Shown: piece after piece, positions 31,873 through 40,506 of the stretch | Position numbering within the stretch: the stretch's first letter is position 1 | Layout: each line of letters starts with the position of its first letter | Source of the DNA: Helicobacter sp. | GTDB lineage: Bacteria > Campylobacterota > Campylobacteria > Campylobacterales > Helicobacteraceae | Direction of reading: 5' to 3' | Length of the DNA stretch: 64,000 bases | Assembly: GCF_014799995.1 (NCBI RefSeq) | Contig: NZ_JAAVGY010000009.1 | Span: forward strand, 1-64,000 | Translations under genes and position numbers: made by a program | The notes under the pieces: generated by a model | What the model was told of the DNA's origin: nothing | Database searches by the model: none | What the model saw: only the letters and a program-made list of their open reading frames with translations

Positions 31873-32064
31873 CTAAGCAATCTTAAATTCTTTCTGTAAG
31901 AGTTCTTTTAACTCTTTAGCTTTGCCCCATTTGCCCTTAGTTTTACCCTTAGACAAATCCAACAAGACATTATAATCTGAATCACTAAGCCCTTTAGATT
32001 TAGCCCAAGTTCTTATCTTAAAGCCTTTTTTGGAGAGTTGTTCAGAAATGCTTAATTTTTTCAT
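31873..32064 (-). CDS. BcepMu gp16-like small HTH regulator
   Basis: 63-residue protein resembling the BcepMu gp16 family of phage regulators: SISEQLSKKGFKIRTWAKSKGLSDSDYNVLLD forms the helix-turn-helix, then a basic loop (GKTKGKWGKAKELKELLQKEF). It is the first gene of the early operon, directly before MuA and divergent from the repressor, the place of ner in Mu. It probably represses its own and the repressor promoter. Confidence 0.75.
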   Translation of the reverse strand: MKKLSISEQLSKKGFKIRTWAKSKGLSDSDYNVLLDLSKGKTKGKWGKAKELKELLQKEFKIA

Positions 32065-32296
32065 ACTATCCTCTATTTTATGTTATAATACTACCTAACC
32101 ACTCCACAAAGGGAGTGGAGAAAGTAGTTTTATAGCTCTAGTTTGAAAGTGATTCTTAACTTCCAAACTTTGAGCCTTACAACCACTTTTTTACACTTTA
32201 AAATTTGCATTTCAAAGCTCCAAAAGCGATATTCTTCCCGCCCACCCAAACCACTTTTAAGTTTTATCTTTTTTGTGATAATATTCCTTAAAAGTA
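32065..32296. promoter_or_regulatory. Divergent early/repressor operator region
   Basis: The 232 bp between the ner-like gene and the repressor hold a perfect 7-bp hairpin (CCACTCC, 6-nt loop, GGAGTGG, near 32099-32118). Repeated ACCACTTTT/AAAGTG half-sites occur near 32145, 32174 and 32260. A GATAAT box lies at about 32277, close to the repressor ATG, which lacks a ribosome site. Several half-sites around two divergent starts suit a lysis-lysogeny switch. Exact operators cannot be defined by eye. Confidence 0.5.
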
Positions 32297-33013
32297 ATGA
32301 AATTAGGCAATAGAATCAAAGAAGCTAGAGAGGCTAAGCAATTAACTCAAAACGAATTGGTTAATCTTAGTGGTATCTCAAGAGCAAGCCTACAATTATA
32401 TGAAGCCAACAAAGGTAATATCACTTTAGAAAATTTGGAGAAAATAGCAAATGCGCTAAAAATTGATATTACCTATTTTGTGTCTCCTAGTGATGTCTCC
32501 AAGTCTAAAGAAAATGTCTCCTACTTGTCTCCTAGTGTGTCTCTAAGTTCAAAAAACTTGTCCCCCAATCAAGAAAATCTCCCCCAAACCTTAAACGACC
32601 AATACTATTCCATTCCCAAGCTCAATCTAAGTGCGCAAGCAGAGGGAGGCAATGAAATTTTAGATTTACAATGTTATGAAAGTGGGGAAGTTTTAACCAT
32701 TGGTAAAGCTTTTTTTAAAGCTATTCCAAGCAAAAATCTAAAGGCGATAAGGGTGGAGGGGTATTCTATGATACCTATGTTAATGCCTGATAGTTGGGTT
32801 GTGTTTGAAGATGATAGGCAATATAGAGGAGATGGGCTTTATATCATTAATTATGGCGGACAATTAATGGTAAAACTCTTTCAGCTAGACCCAATTAAAA
32901 GGATTTTAGACATTATAAGTGTAAATAAGGATTATAAAAGCTATTCTATCCCACTAGAAGATAGCCAAATAGAGATTATCATTGCGGGAAAAGTTTTGCG
33001 TTGTATCATCTAA
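32297..33013 (+). CDS. Prophage CI/LexA-like repressor
   Basis: 238 aa. An XRE-type helix-turn-helix (residues 6-60, AKQLTQNELVNLSGISRASLQ) is followed by a Ser/Asn/Leu-rich linker (63-95) and an S24 peptidase-like dimerisation domain with Ser157 (VEGYSMIPM) and Lys193 (LMVKLFQ). It likely maintains lysogeny by repressing the early operon and can be inactivated by RecA-promoted self-cleavage. The linker DNA contains repeated GTCTCCTAGTG units. Transcribed outward towards the right prophage end, as the repressor gene is in Mu. Confidence 0.88.
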   Translation: MKLGNRIKEAREAKQLTQNELVNLSGISRASLQLYEANKGNITLENLEKIANALKIDITYFVSPSDVSKSKENVSYLSPSVSLSSKNLSPNQENLPQTLNDQYYSIPKLNLSAQAEGGNEILDLQCYESGEVLTIGKAFFKAIPSKNLKAIRVEGYSMIPMLMPDSWVVFEDDRQYRGDGLYIINYGGQLMVKLFQLDPIKRILDIISVNKDYKSYSIPLEDSQIEIIIAGKVLRCII

Positions 33014-33017
33014 TTTT

Positions 33018-33270
33018 GTGATACTTTTTGTGAGTGCTTTAAATGCCCTTTAATACGCTTTTAAAGCTACTTTTTTGAGGGCATTTTGTGATTGATTTTG
33101 TGATGTTTTGTGAAAAAATAGCCCTTTTTGTGAAAAAAGTTTTCTTAATTTTCTATTTTAAATCAAAGTATTTTAAATCACAAAGTGCCATTTTAACGAA
33201 GCTCCAAGCCACTTACTCTATAAAATTTACACTTTGAAATAAAATGACCCTTTAAACCACGATTCCACAA
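33018..33270. other. Candidate right prophage end with TTTTGTGA repeats
   Basis: TTTTTGTGA or TTTTGTGA occurs about six times between 33018 and 33140. Next come ATTTTAAATCAAAGTATTTTAAATC near 33155-33180 and TTTAAACCACGATT near 33251-33264, which match the motifs at 10303-10420 in inverse orientation. Clustered direct repeats at the repressor-proximal end resemble transposase or repressor binding sites at Mu attL. No gene is visible from 33014 to 33674. Confidence 0.5.
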
Positions 33271-33329
33271 GTGGAATCTCACAATGATGACAAACCAAAG
33301 ATAGCAACGACAGAGTAGCAGAATTGCAG

Positions 33330-33520
33330 GTATGCTTCATTATAGATTGCCACAGCCTTTTACAAAGGCTTCGCAATGACGCAAGTTGTGTATTTTATTT
33401 ATGCTGAATCGTAGATTGCTATACAAGTTTAAAACTTGCTTGCAATGATAAAATGGAAAATTTCAAGCAATGCTAGATTCAGATTGCTACGATTCCTTAT
33501 AGAATCTCGTAATGATAAAA
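33330..33520. repeat. Dispersed palindromic repeats right of the prophage
   Basis: ATAGATTGCCACAGCC, AAAGGCTTCGCAATGACGCAAG and shorter variants to 33520, with further traces to 33630, belong to the family seen at 10120 and 26760. They fill the gap before ferritin. Confidence 0.6.
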
Positions 33521-33674
33521 GGTGAAAGTTTAGAGCCTCACAGACGAGTTTCCCTCCGCGCCATTGCAAGCATAAGCAAAGCACACATTGCGAAGCAATT
33601 TGCCCACACTTACAAATCTATAATTCAAAGTCTCGCAAGGAATCAATCTAACCCAAATTTAACACAAGCGAAGC

Positions 33675-34169
33675 TTATTTTGCGGTAAGTTCTTTAATGA
33701 ATCTATCCGCGAGATAAGGACCATCACCATTTGAGCCAATGAGTTTAATCTTATCAACAATACCGCGAAAAAGAGCTTCCTCCTCGTGCTGCTCACTGAC
33801 ATACCATTGTAAAAAATTAAAGGTTGGATAATCTTTACTTTGAAGCGTAAAATCCACAAGATTATTGATAGATTGGGTAATTTTTTGCTCGTGCGCATAA
33901 GTTTTTTCAAACACATCAAGCAAACCACCGAAGTTGGATTCTGGAGCTGCTATTTGTGCAATGCTCACTTTAGAATCTGTTTCATTGAGATAAGTAATCA
34001 AACGTTTTGCGTGTCCGCTCTCCTCATCTGCGTGCTGAAATAAAAACAATCCTGCACCATCAAAGCTATTTTCGTAGCACCAAGAGCTCATACTCAAATA
34101 CAGATTTGCCGCATACATTTCTTTTGCAATCTGTTCGTTAAGCATTTTGACAATATCATCTGAAATCAT
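33675..34169 (-). CDS. pfr: Non-haem ferritin
   Basis: 164-aa ferritin that oxidises and stores iron in a 24-mer shell. Ferroxidase ligands are visible: Glu17 in QIAKEMYAANLYLSMS, the EESGHAKRL segment (Glu and His), a second Glu in KTYAHEQKITQSI, and the C-terminal helix QWYVSEQHEEEALFRGIVDKI. Length and sequence fit Helicobacter Pfr. A Fur-box-like sequence stands 65-79 bp before the ATG. Iron-dependent control (in H. pylori, repression by iron-free Fur) is expected. Confidence 0.95.
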   Translation of the reverse strand: MISDDIVKMLNEQIAKEMYAANLYLSMSSWCYENSFDGAGLFLFQHADEESGHAKRLITYLNETDSKVSIAQIAAPESNFGGLLDVFEKTYAHEQKITQSINNLVDFTLQSKDYPTFNFLQWYVSEQHEEEALFRGIVDKIKLIGSNGDGPYLADRFIKELTAK

Positions 34170-34233
34170 TTTGTCTCCTTTAGTGAGAATTTAAAAACTT
34201 CTAATTATAAAGTATATTCTATAAAGCTTAACT

Positions 34234-34248
34234 TAATAATAATTATCA
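34234..34248 (-). promoter_or_regulatory. Fur box upstream of ferritin
   Basis: TAATAATAATTATCA matches the Helicobacter Fur box TAATAATnATTATTA at 14 of 15 positions, counting the unspecified centre base as a match. It is upstream of pfr, a known Fur target in H. pylori. Confidence 0.65.
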
Positions 34249-34350
34249 TTTATGTTTTACAATTAAGAGAATTCTTCTCCGTTTGATTTGGATTTGCTTG
34301 GAGTTGCCTTGCAATGGTGCAAGGCATTGATAAAATCTTTGAGGTTAAGA

Positions 34351-35115
34351 TTAGAAAATCCCTGCAATCTGTGTAGAGATTTTTTCTTCCAAGACGGAGA
34401 TGACTTCTTGCAAATTAAGATTTAGTTTCGTTGCTTCAGCGAAAAGTGTCGTGGATTTTTCGGAATAATTGCCTGTATAAATTTGATTTTTAGTGTGGAT
34501 TTGGTTTGTGTTAAGATTGCCACCTCCTTGCGTGCTCGCAACCTTTCCGCCAACACTATTCATTAAACCTGCTCTTTGCCCATCATACACGCTAGATTGT
34601 CCACCTGCAGTGCCTACTTCATTGACTGCTCCACCTTCAATTCTTTGGCGGACATTAATATCTACTTGCATTTGAAGAATCGCATCCTCTGTGAGCTTTC
34701 CTAGAATTGCACCTGCAGCCACGCCGGCTAATCCGCCCACAACGGTTCCTGTGGCGGAATGGTGGTTATATCCACCGATACCCGCTCCTGCGATACCCCC
34801 TATAATACCTGCTCCTGTGGCATTACTTTCTTGTTTGATATTACAATAAAGCACATTAGCCTGTAAGATAAAGTTCGCAAGCTCCGGATCTTCTACAATG
34901 GTATAGCCTTTGTCTTTTAATTTGTGCAAAATCTTGTATTCCAAATCAATGTTTTGTCCGCTTGTGTTGCGCATAACGACAAAGATTGTTTGTTTGGACT
35001 TTGCTACAGGATCTATAAAAATACTTTGCGACATTGTTGCTTTGGTTTCTAAGCTCGTAGTTAAGCAACCGCTAAATGCTAAAACACATAAAATGGGAAT
35101 CCATATTGTTTTCAT
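34351..35115 (-). CDS. TraT-like outer-membrane lipoprotein
   Basis: A 254-aa lipoprotein: signal peptide with lipobox LAFSGC (Cys17). The TraT pattern follows: TIFVVMRNTSGQNIDLEYKI, KLKDKGYTIVEDPELANFIL, a Gly-rich hydrophobic stretch (GAGIIGGIAGAGIGGY) and DAILQMQVDINVRQRI. TraT proteins give surface exclusion on F plasmids and complement resistance; chromosomal homologues in Helicobacter have no settled role. A Thr/Gln/Gly-rich loop (about 165-210) is longer than in plasmid TraT. Monocistronic, between ferritin and tRNA-His. Confidence 0.8.
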   Translation of the reverse strand: MKTIWIPILCVLAFSGCLTTSLETKATMSQSIFIDPVAKSKQTIFVVMRNTSGQNIDLEYKILHKLKDKGYTIVEDPELANFILQANVLYCNIKQESNATGAGIIGGIAGAGIGGYNHHSATGTVVGGLAGVAAGAILGKLTEDAILQMQVDINVRQRIEGGAVNEVGTAGGQSSVYDGQRAGLMNSVGGKVASTQGGGNLNTNQIHTKNQIYTGNYSEKSTTLFAEATKLNLNLQEVISVLEEKISTQIAGIF

Positions 35116-35197
35116 TATTTGCCTTTTGTAAAATTTATCAAAACATTATACCATTATTTGATTATGTTTTTAAAGGGAGATTCTCAAGGGAAATTAA

Positions 35198-35275
35198 TGG
35201 GGTGGGCGATGGGAATCGAACCCACGACCCTCAGGACCACAATCTGATGCTCTAACCGACTGAGCTACGCCCACC
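35198..35275 (-). tRNA. tRNA-His (GTG)
   Basis: The minus strand folds into a cloverleaf with anticodon GTG in the loop TTGTGGT. The 5' G opposite a C discriminator is the tRNA-His identity pair. GGTTCGATTCC forms the T arm and CCA is encoded (35198-35200). Confidence 0.93.
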
Positions 35276-35290
35276 ATTAAGAATAAAGAA

Positions 35291-35368
35291 TGGTCGGGGC
35301 GAAAGGATTCGAACCTTCGACCCCTTGGTCCCAAACCAAGTGCGCTAACCAGACTGCGCTACGCCCCG
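35291..35368 (-). tRNA. tRNA-Pro (TGG)
   Basis: Cloverleaf on the minus strand with anticodon loop TTTGGGA (TGG), acceptor CGGGGCG/CGCCCCG, T arm GGTTCGAATCC and encoded CCA (35291-35293). It lies 15 bp upstream of tRNA-His, so the two are likely co-transcribed. Confidence 0.93.
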
Positions 35369-35559
35369 ACTAAAATAAAGAAGCGCAATTATACTTTTTT
35401 AGAACCTTAAATGTCAAGTATGCTTTATTGATTCGCACATCTCACAAAGATAAAACAAGTCTTGAGTATGCGCCATTATAATTACAGAGATTCCACTTGC
35501 AGAATCGTGTTGCTTTCATCATTGCAAGAAAATTTGAAAAATTTTGTGGCAATCTACGA

Positions 35560-35638
35560 TTTGGCACAAATGAAATACGCAATTTGCGTCATTGTGAGCC
35601 GATTTATCGGCGTAGCAACCCATAAGATCGCACTAGCT
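35560..35638. repeat. Dispersed palindromic repeat near pseF
   Basis: GCGTCATTGTGAGCCGATTTATCGGCGTAGCAACCCATAAG, read in parts, is a member of the repeat family with a CCGATTTATCGG centre. It occupies the gap (35400-35640) between tRNA-Pro and the convergent end of pseF; nothing else is seen there. Confidence 0.6.
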
Positions 35639-35640
35639 CA

Positions 35641-36330
35641 TTAAGGATTCAAAAGTTTAAATTTCAGCTCCGCAAGCTCCCAATCCTCTAGTGTATCAAT
35701 ATCTTGCACGCGAGAGGACGGAAGCAACAAACTCAAAGAATCCTCAAAGATATTTTCGCGACTTAGCCAAGTCTCTGCGGTAGCAAAGTAAAATTGTCCC
35801 GCATCGTGATAGATCTTTTCTAAATCTTGCGAACGTTTCGTGAAGCAGTTTTTAAAGAGCATCGCATTCTTACCCTTTTGTATGCTAAAGGCGCGATAAG
35901 GAGAATAATCATACTCCACCGCACCGAAGCAGTAGCACTCTTGCGCCTCTTGTTTTGCCATTTCAAAAGCATTTTGCAAAGTGCGATAATCCAATAAAGG
36001 CGCAGTGGCATACAAGCAGCACACCCATAAATCCTTGATTGCTTGACTTTGTGCAAGAGAATTGATTGCGTGTAAAATCACCTCCCGCGTGCCTGCATAA
36101 TCATTACTTAAATCCTCTGGACGCTTGAGTGCGCGTACGTCAAGATTCCTAGCAAATTCTAAAATCTCCTCATCATCACTTGAAACGATGATTGCGTCAA
36201 AAATTCCGCTCTTTTGGGCGTTTTGTATGCTATAAGACAAAATAGGCTTGCCACAAAAGTTTTTGAGATTCTTTCTTTTGATTCGTTTGCTCCCTCCGCG
36301 TGCGGGGATAACACAGACGCAAGATTCCAT
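35641..36330 (-). CDS. pseF: Pseudaminic acid cytidylyltransferase
   Basis: Activates pseudaminic acid with CTP to CMP-pseudaminate, the donor for flagellin O-glycosylation. 229 aa with the nucleotidyltransferase motif IPARGGSKRIKRKNLKNFCGKP at the N-terminus, VSSDDEEILEFA, and the C-terminal QDIDTLEDWELAE that binds metal. It begins immediately after pseC on the minus strand and closes the pseB-pseC-pseF cluster. In Helicobacter the pathway is needed for flagellar assembly and motility. Confidence 0.95.
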   Translation of the reverse strand: MESCVCVIPARGGSKRIKRKNLKNFCGKPILSYSIQNAQKSGIFDAIIVSSDDEEILEFARNLDVRALKRPEDLSNDYAGTREVILHAINSLAQSQAIKDLWVCCLYATAPLLDYRTLQNAFEMAKQEAQECYCFGAVEYDYSPYRAFSIQKGKNAMLFKNCFTKRSQDLEKIYHDAGQFYFATAETWLSRENIFEDSLSLLLPSSRVQDIDTLEDWELAELKFKLLNP

Positions 36331-36331
36331 T

Positions 36332-37492
36332 CTATGCCTTTTGACGCACAGATTCTCTCAAAATCGTAATGACTTTTTGCTGCTCTTGTGGCGTGAGTGT
36401 GGGGAAAAGGGGCAAAGAAATCACGCGTTTATAATAAGATTCTGCCTCTTTGAAATCCCCCTTTTTAAATCCAAATTGCCGATAAAAAGGCTGCAAATGA
36501 ATCGGAATATAATGCACTTGCGCGCCGATTCCAGCCTCTTGAAGTTTGGCAAATAATTCTTTGCGTTTGATTCCGCTTTTTTTGTTTAGCAAAATCACAT
36601 AGAGATGAAATGCGCTGTAATTATAAGAGGCGACAAAGGGCAGTGTGAGCTCTAAATCACATAAGGCTTCATTATAGACTTTAACAAGTTCATTGCGTTT
36701 GGAGACATAGGATTCCAAACGTTCTAATTGGGAGATTCCAAGTGCCGCGTGCAATTCACTAAGGCGGTAATTAAACCCTAATATCTGCTGCTCATAATAC
36801 CAAGTCCCCGCATTTTTACCTTTGAAATCTTCTATTTTTTTGGTGATTCCGTGACTTTTAAATTGTTGCATTTTGCTAGCGTATTTTTCATTATTCGTGG
36901 TAGCGATTCCACCCTCCGCACAAGTGATAATTTTCACAGGGTGGAAGCTAAAAATCGTAATCTCACTAAACTTGCAACTCCCAATAGGAAACTTATAGTA
37001 GCTCCCACCAAGTGCGTGTGAAGCGTCCTCTATGATTTTAAATTTATAAGTCTTGCTTAGATGATAGAGGGATTCCATATCGCAGCTTTGTCCTGCGAAA
37101 TGCACTGCTACAAGCACTTTTGGTCGCTTGTGTTTGGGGGTATGGTTTAGTTTTTTTTCTAACTTTTGCACATCAAGGTTATAAGTTAGTGGATTAATAT
37201 CCACAAAATCCACCTTTGCACCGCAATAGATTCCACAATTTGCACTTGCAACGAAACTATTAGGGGTTGTCCATAGCCAATCTCCCCTTTTCAATCCTAA
37301 GGCAAGCGCAGCACAATGGAGGGCGGAAGTCGCACTATTGAAGCTTACACCAAATTCTGCCCCTACCTTTTGGGCTATTTTTTGTTCTAATTCTTGCGCT
37401 TTAGGTCCTTGCGTAATCAAAGGAGACTTGAGGGCTTCTACGACTGCTTGAATATCGGACTCTGTAATCTCTTGTTTGCCATAGGGAATCAT
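36332..37492 (-). CDS. pseC: UDP-4-amino-4,6-dideoxy-AltNAc aminotransferase
   Basis: PLP-dependent aminotransferase for the second step of CMP-pseudaminate synthesis. The start ATG 37492 (MIPYGKQEI) overlaps the pseB stop as ATGA and has TTGGAG upstream; the frame extends 12 codons further into pseB without support. 386 aa: YGKQEITESDIQAVVEAL, FGVSFNSATSALHCA, the PLP-binding motif FSFHPVKIITCAEGGIATT with its Schiff-base lysine, and GFNYRLSELHAALGISQLERL. Coupled to pseB and pseF. Confidence 0.95.
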   Translation of the reverse strand: MIPYGKQEITESDIQAVVEALKSPLITQGPKAQELEQKIAQKVGAEFGVSFNSATSALHCAALALGLKRGDWLWTTPNSFVASANCGIYCGAKVDFVDINPLTYNLDVQKLEKKLNHTPKHKRPKVLVAVHFAGQSCDMESLYHLSKTYKFKIIEDASHALGGSYYKFPIGSCKFSEITIFSFHPVKIITCAEGGIATTNNEKYASKMQQFKSHGITKKIEDFKGKNAGTWYYEQQILGFNYRLSELHAALGISQLERLESYVSKRNELVKVYNEALCDLELTLPFVASYNYSAFHLYVILLNKKSGIKRKELFAKLQEAGIGAQVHYIPIHLQPFYRQFGFKKGDFKEAESYYKRVISLPLFPTLTPQEQQKVITILRESVRQKA

Positions 37493-38475
37493 TTTAAAAG
37501 CTCCAAAAAGTCTTGAGTGCTTAACCACTGCGTGTTTGTCCCAGAATCATAAGAAAACCCACGCGGCACGAGTTTGCCACTCTCGCCAAGCGCATTCGTG
37601 CTAAAGTCTGTGATGAAGCTAAATTGAATCGTAGGGGCGATGACATAGTAATCTTTAAATTCATAAGTAATGTGGCTATCATCACTTGGACACATTGTTT
37701 CGTGGATTTTCTCACCCGGACGAATCCCGATGATTTTGTGCGGGAGATTGGGAGCTAGAGCTTTGGCAACCTCTGTCATTTTCATAGAGGGGATTTTGGG
37801 GACGAAAGTCTCGCCTCCTTTCATTCGTTCAAAATTTTTTAAGACAAAATCTACACCCTGTTGCAAGGTAATCATAAAACGTGTCATTTCTACATCGGTA
37901 ATGGGCAGCTCTTTTGCACCCTCACGAAGGAGTTTTTGGAAAAATGGCACGACGGAACCGCGTGAGCCAATCACATTGCCATAACGCACGACAGAAAAAC
38001 GGGTTTTGCGCGTCCCTGCAATGTTGTTTGCCGCGACAAAAAGCTTATCACTTGCTAATTTTGTCGCTCCATAAAGGTTAATGGGGTTTGCGGCTTTATC
38101 AGTAGAAAGCGCGATGACTTTTGAGATTCCATTGCTAAGGGCTGCGCTAATCACATTTTGCGCCCCATAAATGTTGGTTTTGATACATTCTGTGGGATTA
38201 TATTCCGCGGCAGGAACTTGCTTGAGTGCCGCAGCGTGGATAATGTAATCAATCCCAATGGTTGCTTCTTTGAGCCTGCTCTCATCACGCACATCGCCTA
38301 GAAAATATCGCATACAAGGCGTATTATAAGTTTGTGCCATTTCGTATTGCTTAAGCTCATCACGAGAAAAAATTACGATTTTTTTGGGTTTATATCTCTT
38401 GAGGAGTGTTTGGGTATAGCATTTGCCAAAGCTCCCCGTGCCACCAGTGATTAAAATACTCTTGTCATTAAACAT
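37489..38475 (-). CDS. pseB: UDP-GlcNAc 4,6-dehydratase (5-inverting)
   Basis: NADP-dependent short-chain dehydrogenase-like enzyme that starts pseudaminic acid synthesis. 328 aa with the Rossmann motif TGGTGSFG (10-17), the modified catalytic triad region IALSTDKAANPINLYGATKLASDKLF, and SVVRYGNVIGSRGSVVPFF. First gene of the pse cluster. The product feeds flagellin glycosylation, so it is functionally linked to the flagellar genes at 6535-8541. Confidence 0.96.
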   Translation of the reverse strand: MFNDKSILITGGTGSFGKCYTQTLLKRYKPKKIVIFSRDELKQYEMAQTYNTPCMRYFLGDVRDESRLKEATIGIDYIIHAAALKQVPAAEYNPTECIKTNIYGAQNVISAALSNGISKVIALSTDKAANPINLYGATKLASDKLFVAANNIAGTRKTRFSVVRYGNVIGSRGSVVPFFQKLLREGAKELPITDVEMTRFMITLQQGVDFVLKNFERMKGGETFVPKIPSMKMTEVAKALAPNLPHKIIGIRPGEKIHETMCPSDDSHITYEFKDYYVIAPTIQFSFITDFSTNALGESGKLVPRGFSYDSGTNTQWLSTQDFLELLK

Positions 38476-38582
38476 TTTGCGCCTTATTTGGTAGGATAGA
38501 TTATAATTATAGCATTATTTCAAGGCAAATATATCAAAAGAGCAAGCGCATTAAGGCTTTGCTCCTGCAAGGATTCCAAACC

Positions 38583-39911
38583 TTATCTAAACACACGTTT
38601 GAAAATCGCCTCTACATTTTTTGTATAGTAACTAAACTCAAAGCATTCTTGGATTGCTTCCTTGCCAATTAGTCCTACAAGTTCGGAATCGGCTAGCAAA
38701 TATTGCAGATATAAACTTTCTCCCTGCGCATTCACCGCTGCTTTGCCCTCTTGCAAATCCGCCCAAACTTTCATCGCATTACGTTGCACGATTTTGTAGG
38801 CATTTTCACGACTCACACCCTTTTTGGGAAGCTCTAGTAAAATGCGCTGGGAGAAGACAAGCCCACCGGTTAGATTGAGATTTTTCATCATATTTTTAGG
38901 ATATACGACAAGTTTTTCTATCAAACCGCTCAAGCGAGCGAGCATAAAATCCGTAGTGATGAAACTATCAGGCAAGATAAATCGTTCCACGCTAGAATGA
39001 CTAATGTCGCGCTCGTGCCAAAGAGCGACATTTTCCATCGCAGGAAGCGCGAAAGAGCGAATCACACGGCAAAGCCCTGTGATGTTCTCACTCAACACGG
39101 GATTCCTCTTGTGCGGCATTGCGCTACTGCCCTTTTGTCCCTCACTGAAGTATTCCTCTGCCTCATATACTTCTGTACGTTGTAAATGCCGAATCTCTAC
39201 GGCGATTTTTTCACAACTGCTTGCAAGCAACGCCAAATCACTCATTAATCTCGCATAGCGGTCTCTTTGAATGACTTGATTGCTTGCAGGAGCGGCTTTT
39301 AACCCAAGATTCTCGCATACGAGCTCCTCTAGCTCAATGGGTGTGTGTGCGAGATTCCCCATTGCACCGCTAAGCTGCCCTACGGAAATCACTTCTAAAG
39401 TCGCCTCCAATGCCTTTAAATGCCTCCCTATTTCGTCATACCAAATTGCACAGACAAGCCCAAAGGTAATGGGCTCGCCGTGGATTCCGTGACTGCGCCC
39501 TACCATTAGGGTATTTTTGTGCTCCATTGCACGCACCTTAATCACTTCGCGCAAGTGTTTGACGCCTTGAATGATGATTTTCAAAGAATCCCGCATTTGC
39601 AATGCCACCGCAGTATCAATGCAATCACTAGAGGTGATGCCATAGTGAAACCAACGCGATTCCTCGCCCAAAGATTCTGCTACACTCGTGGTAAAGGCGA
39701 TTAAATCGTGTTTGGTAACGGCTTCAATTACATCAATCCTTGCAATGTCAAACTTTGCGTTTTTGCAAATTTTCTCGCAATCAGTATCAGGGATTAACCC
39801 AAGTTTATTCCAGCCTTTCACGAGTGCCTTTTCTACTTCTAGCCAAGCGGAATATTTTGCATTCAAGTCCCAAAGTTTTTTCATCTCTTCGCGTGCGTAT
39901 CTCTCTACCAT
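38583..39911 (-). CDS. purB: Adenylosuccinate lyase
   Basis: Cleaves SAICAR and adenylosuccinate, releasing fumarate, in purine synthesis. 442 aa of the aspartase/fumarase superfamily with VGRSHGIHGEPITFG, the TSSDCIDTA region and the signature GSSAMPHKRNPVLSENI. The N-terminus MVERYAREEMKKLWD is typical of short bacterial PurB. Monocistronic. purD of the same pathway is at 46933. Confidence 0.96.
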   Translation of the reverse strand: MVERYAREEMKKLWDLNAKYSAWLEVEKALVKGWNKLGLIPDTDCEKICKNAKFDIARIDVIEAVTKHDLIAFTTSVAESLGEESRWFHYGITSSDCIDTAVALQMRDSLKIIIQGVKHLREVIKVRAMEHKNTLMVGRSHGIHGEPITFGLVCAIWYDEIGRHLKALEATLEVISVGQLSGAMGNLAHTPIELEELVCENLGLKAAPASNQVIQRDRYARLMSDLALLASSCEKIAVEIRHLQRTEVYEAEEYFSEGQKGSSAMPHKRNPVLSENITGLCRVIRSFALPAMENVALWHERDISHSSVERFILPDSFITTDFMLARLSGLIEKLVVYPKNMMKNLNLTGGLVFSQRILLELPKKGVSRENAYKIVQRNAMKVWADLQEGKAAVNAQGESLYLQYLLADSELVGLIGKEAIQECFEFSYYTKNVEAIFKRVFR

Positions 39912-40132
39912 ATTGTCTCCTTAAAATGAAATGAATCTTAGCAATTTCTTGCCCCAAATTCAAGCCTTAATAATAGCTCCCACTCACAAGCCAAATTGCA
40001 AGAGTTTTTTCAAATCACATAAATAAAATCTGTAATCATTGCTTATCTTTTCACCTCTTTTCTCTTAATGACTTTCTCTCGCGTAGAGCTATTTTTCAAA
40101 ATCTCTACGTGTTTGTTTTTAATATCCATTGA

Positions 40133-40505
40133 TTAGTCTTTCCCTTGCTCTTGCACATTCCAATCAGGGTGTTTGCCACCCTCAACACTTAAGTAGTCCT
40201 CCACACAACATTGCTCAATTAGCTTATAGGAAATATAGGCGTTTGGGATTCTTTTAAGTCCGAAAAGTCCCTTAATGTCTTTTGTAAAATTCTCTTGGTA
40301 AATCATATAAAATTCTATTTTTGCGCCACTTAAGATAGTATGATACAAAAAATACCAGATTCCAAAACTTCTAATGCTTGGTCGTCCCTTTGTCCCGCCA
40401 TCACGATAAATAGATAAAGTATTTTTAATGCCTCCCTCACTCTGACTTCCCTCTACAAATTCCACATCAGCAATTAAAGGCAGTTTTGACTTCGCTTATT
40501 TTCAT
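40133..40505 (-). pseudogene. Unrecognised ORF behind the EcoRV-like genes, N-terminal frameshift
   Basis: The frame 40465-40133 (LSIYRDGGTKGRPSIRSFGI, IEFYMIYQENFTKDIKGLFG) lacks a proper start. An ATG at 40505, one base after the upstream methylase stop, begins MKISEVK and joins it if one base of the A4 run (TTTT at 40484-40487 on the plus strand) is removed. The intact product would be about 121 aa. Close coupling to M.EcoRV-like suggests a member of the restriction-modification operon. I do not recognise the family. A short further ORF (40129-40043, 28 codons) follows and may be spurious. Confidence 0.5.
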
Positions 40506-40506
40506 T

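Noticed and set aside
10110..33650. CRISPR array from the repeated GCAATGAC-type strings
   Set aside because: Spacing is irregular, copies are inverted and lie in genes and gaps; no cas genes are present.
35462..35644. 60-aa ORF near tRNA-Pro
   Set aside because: It consists of the dispersed repeat and has no ribosome site.
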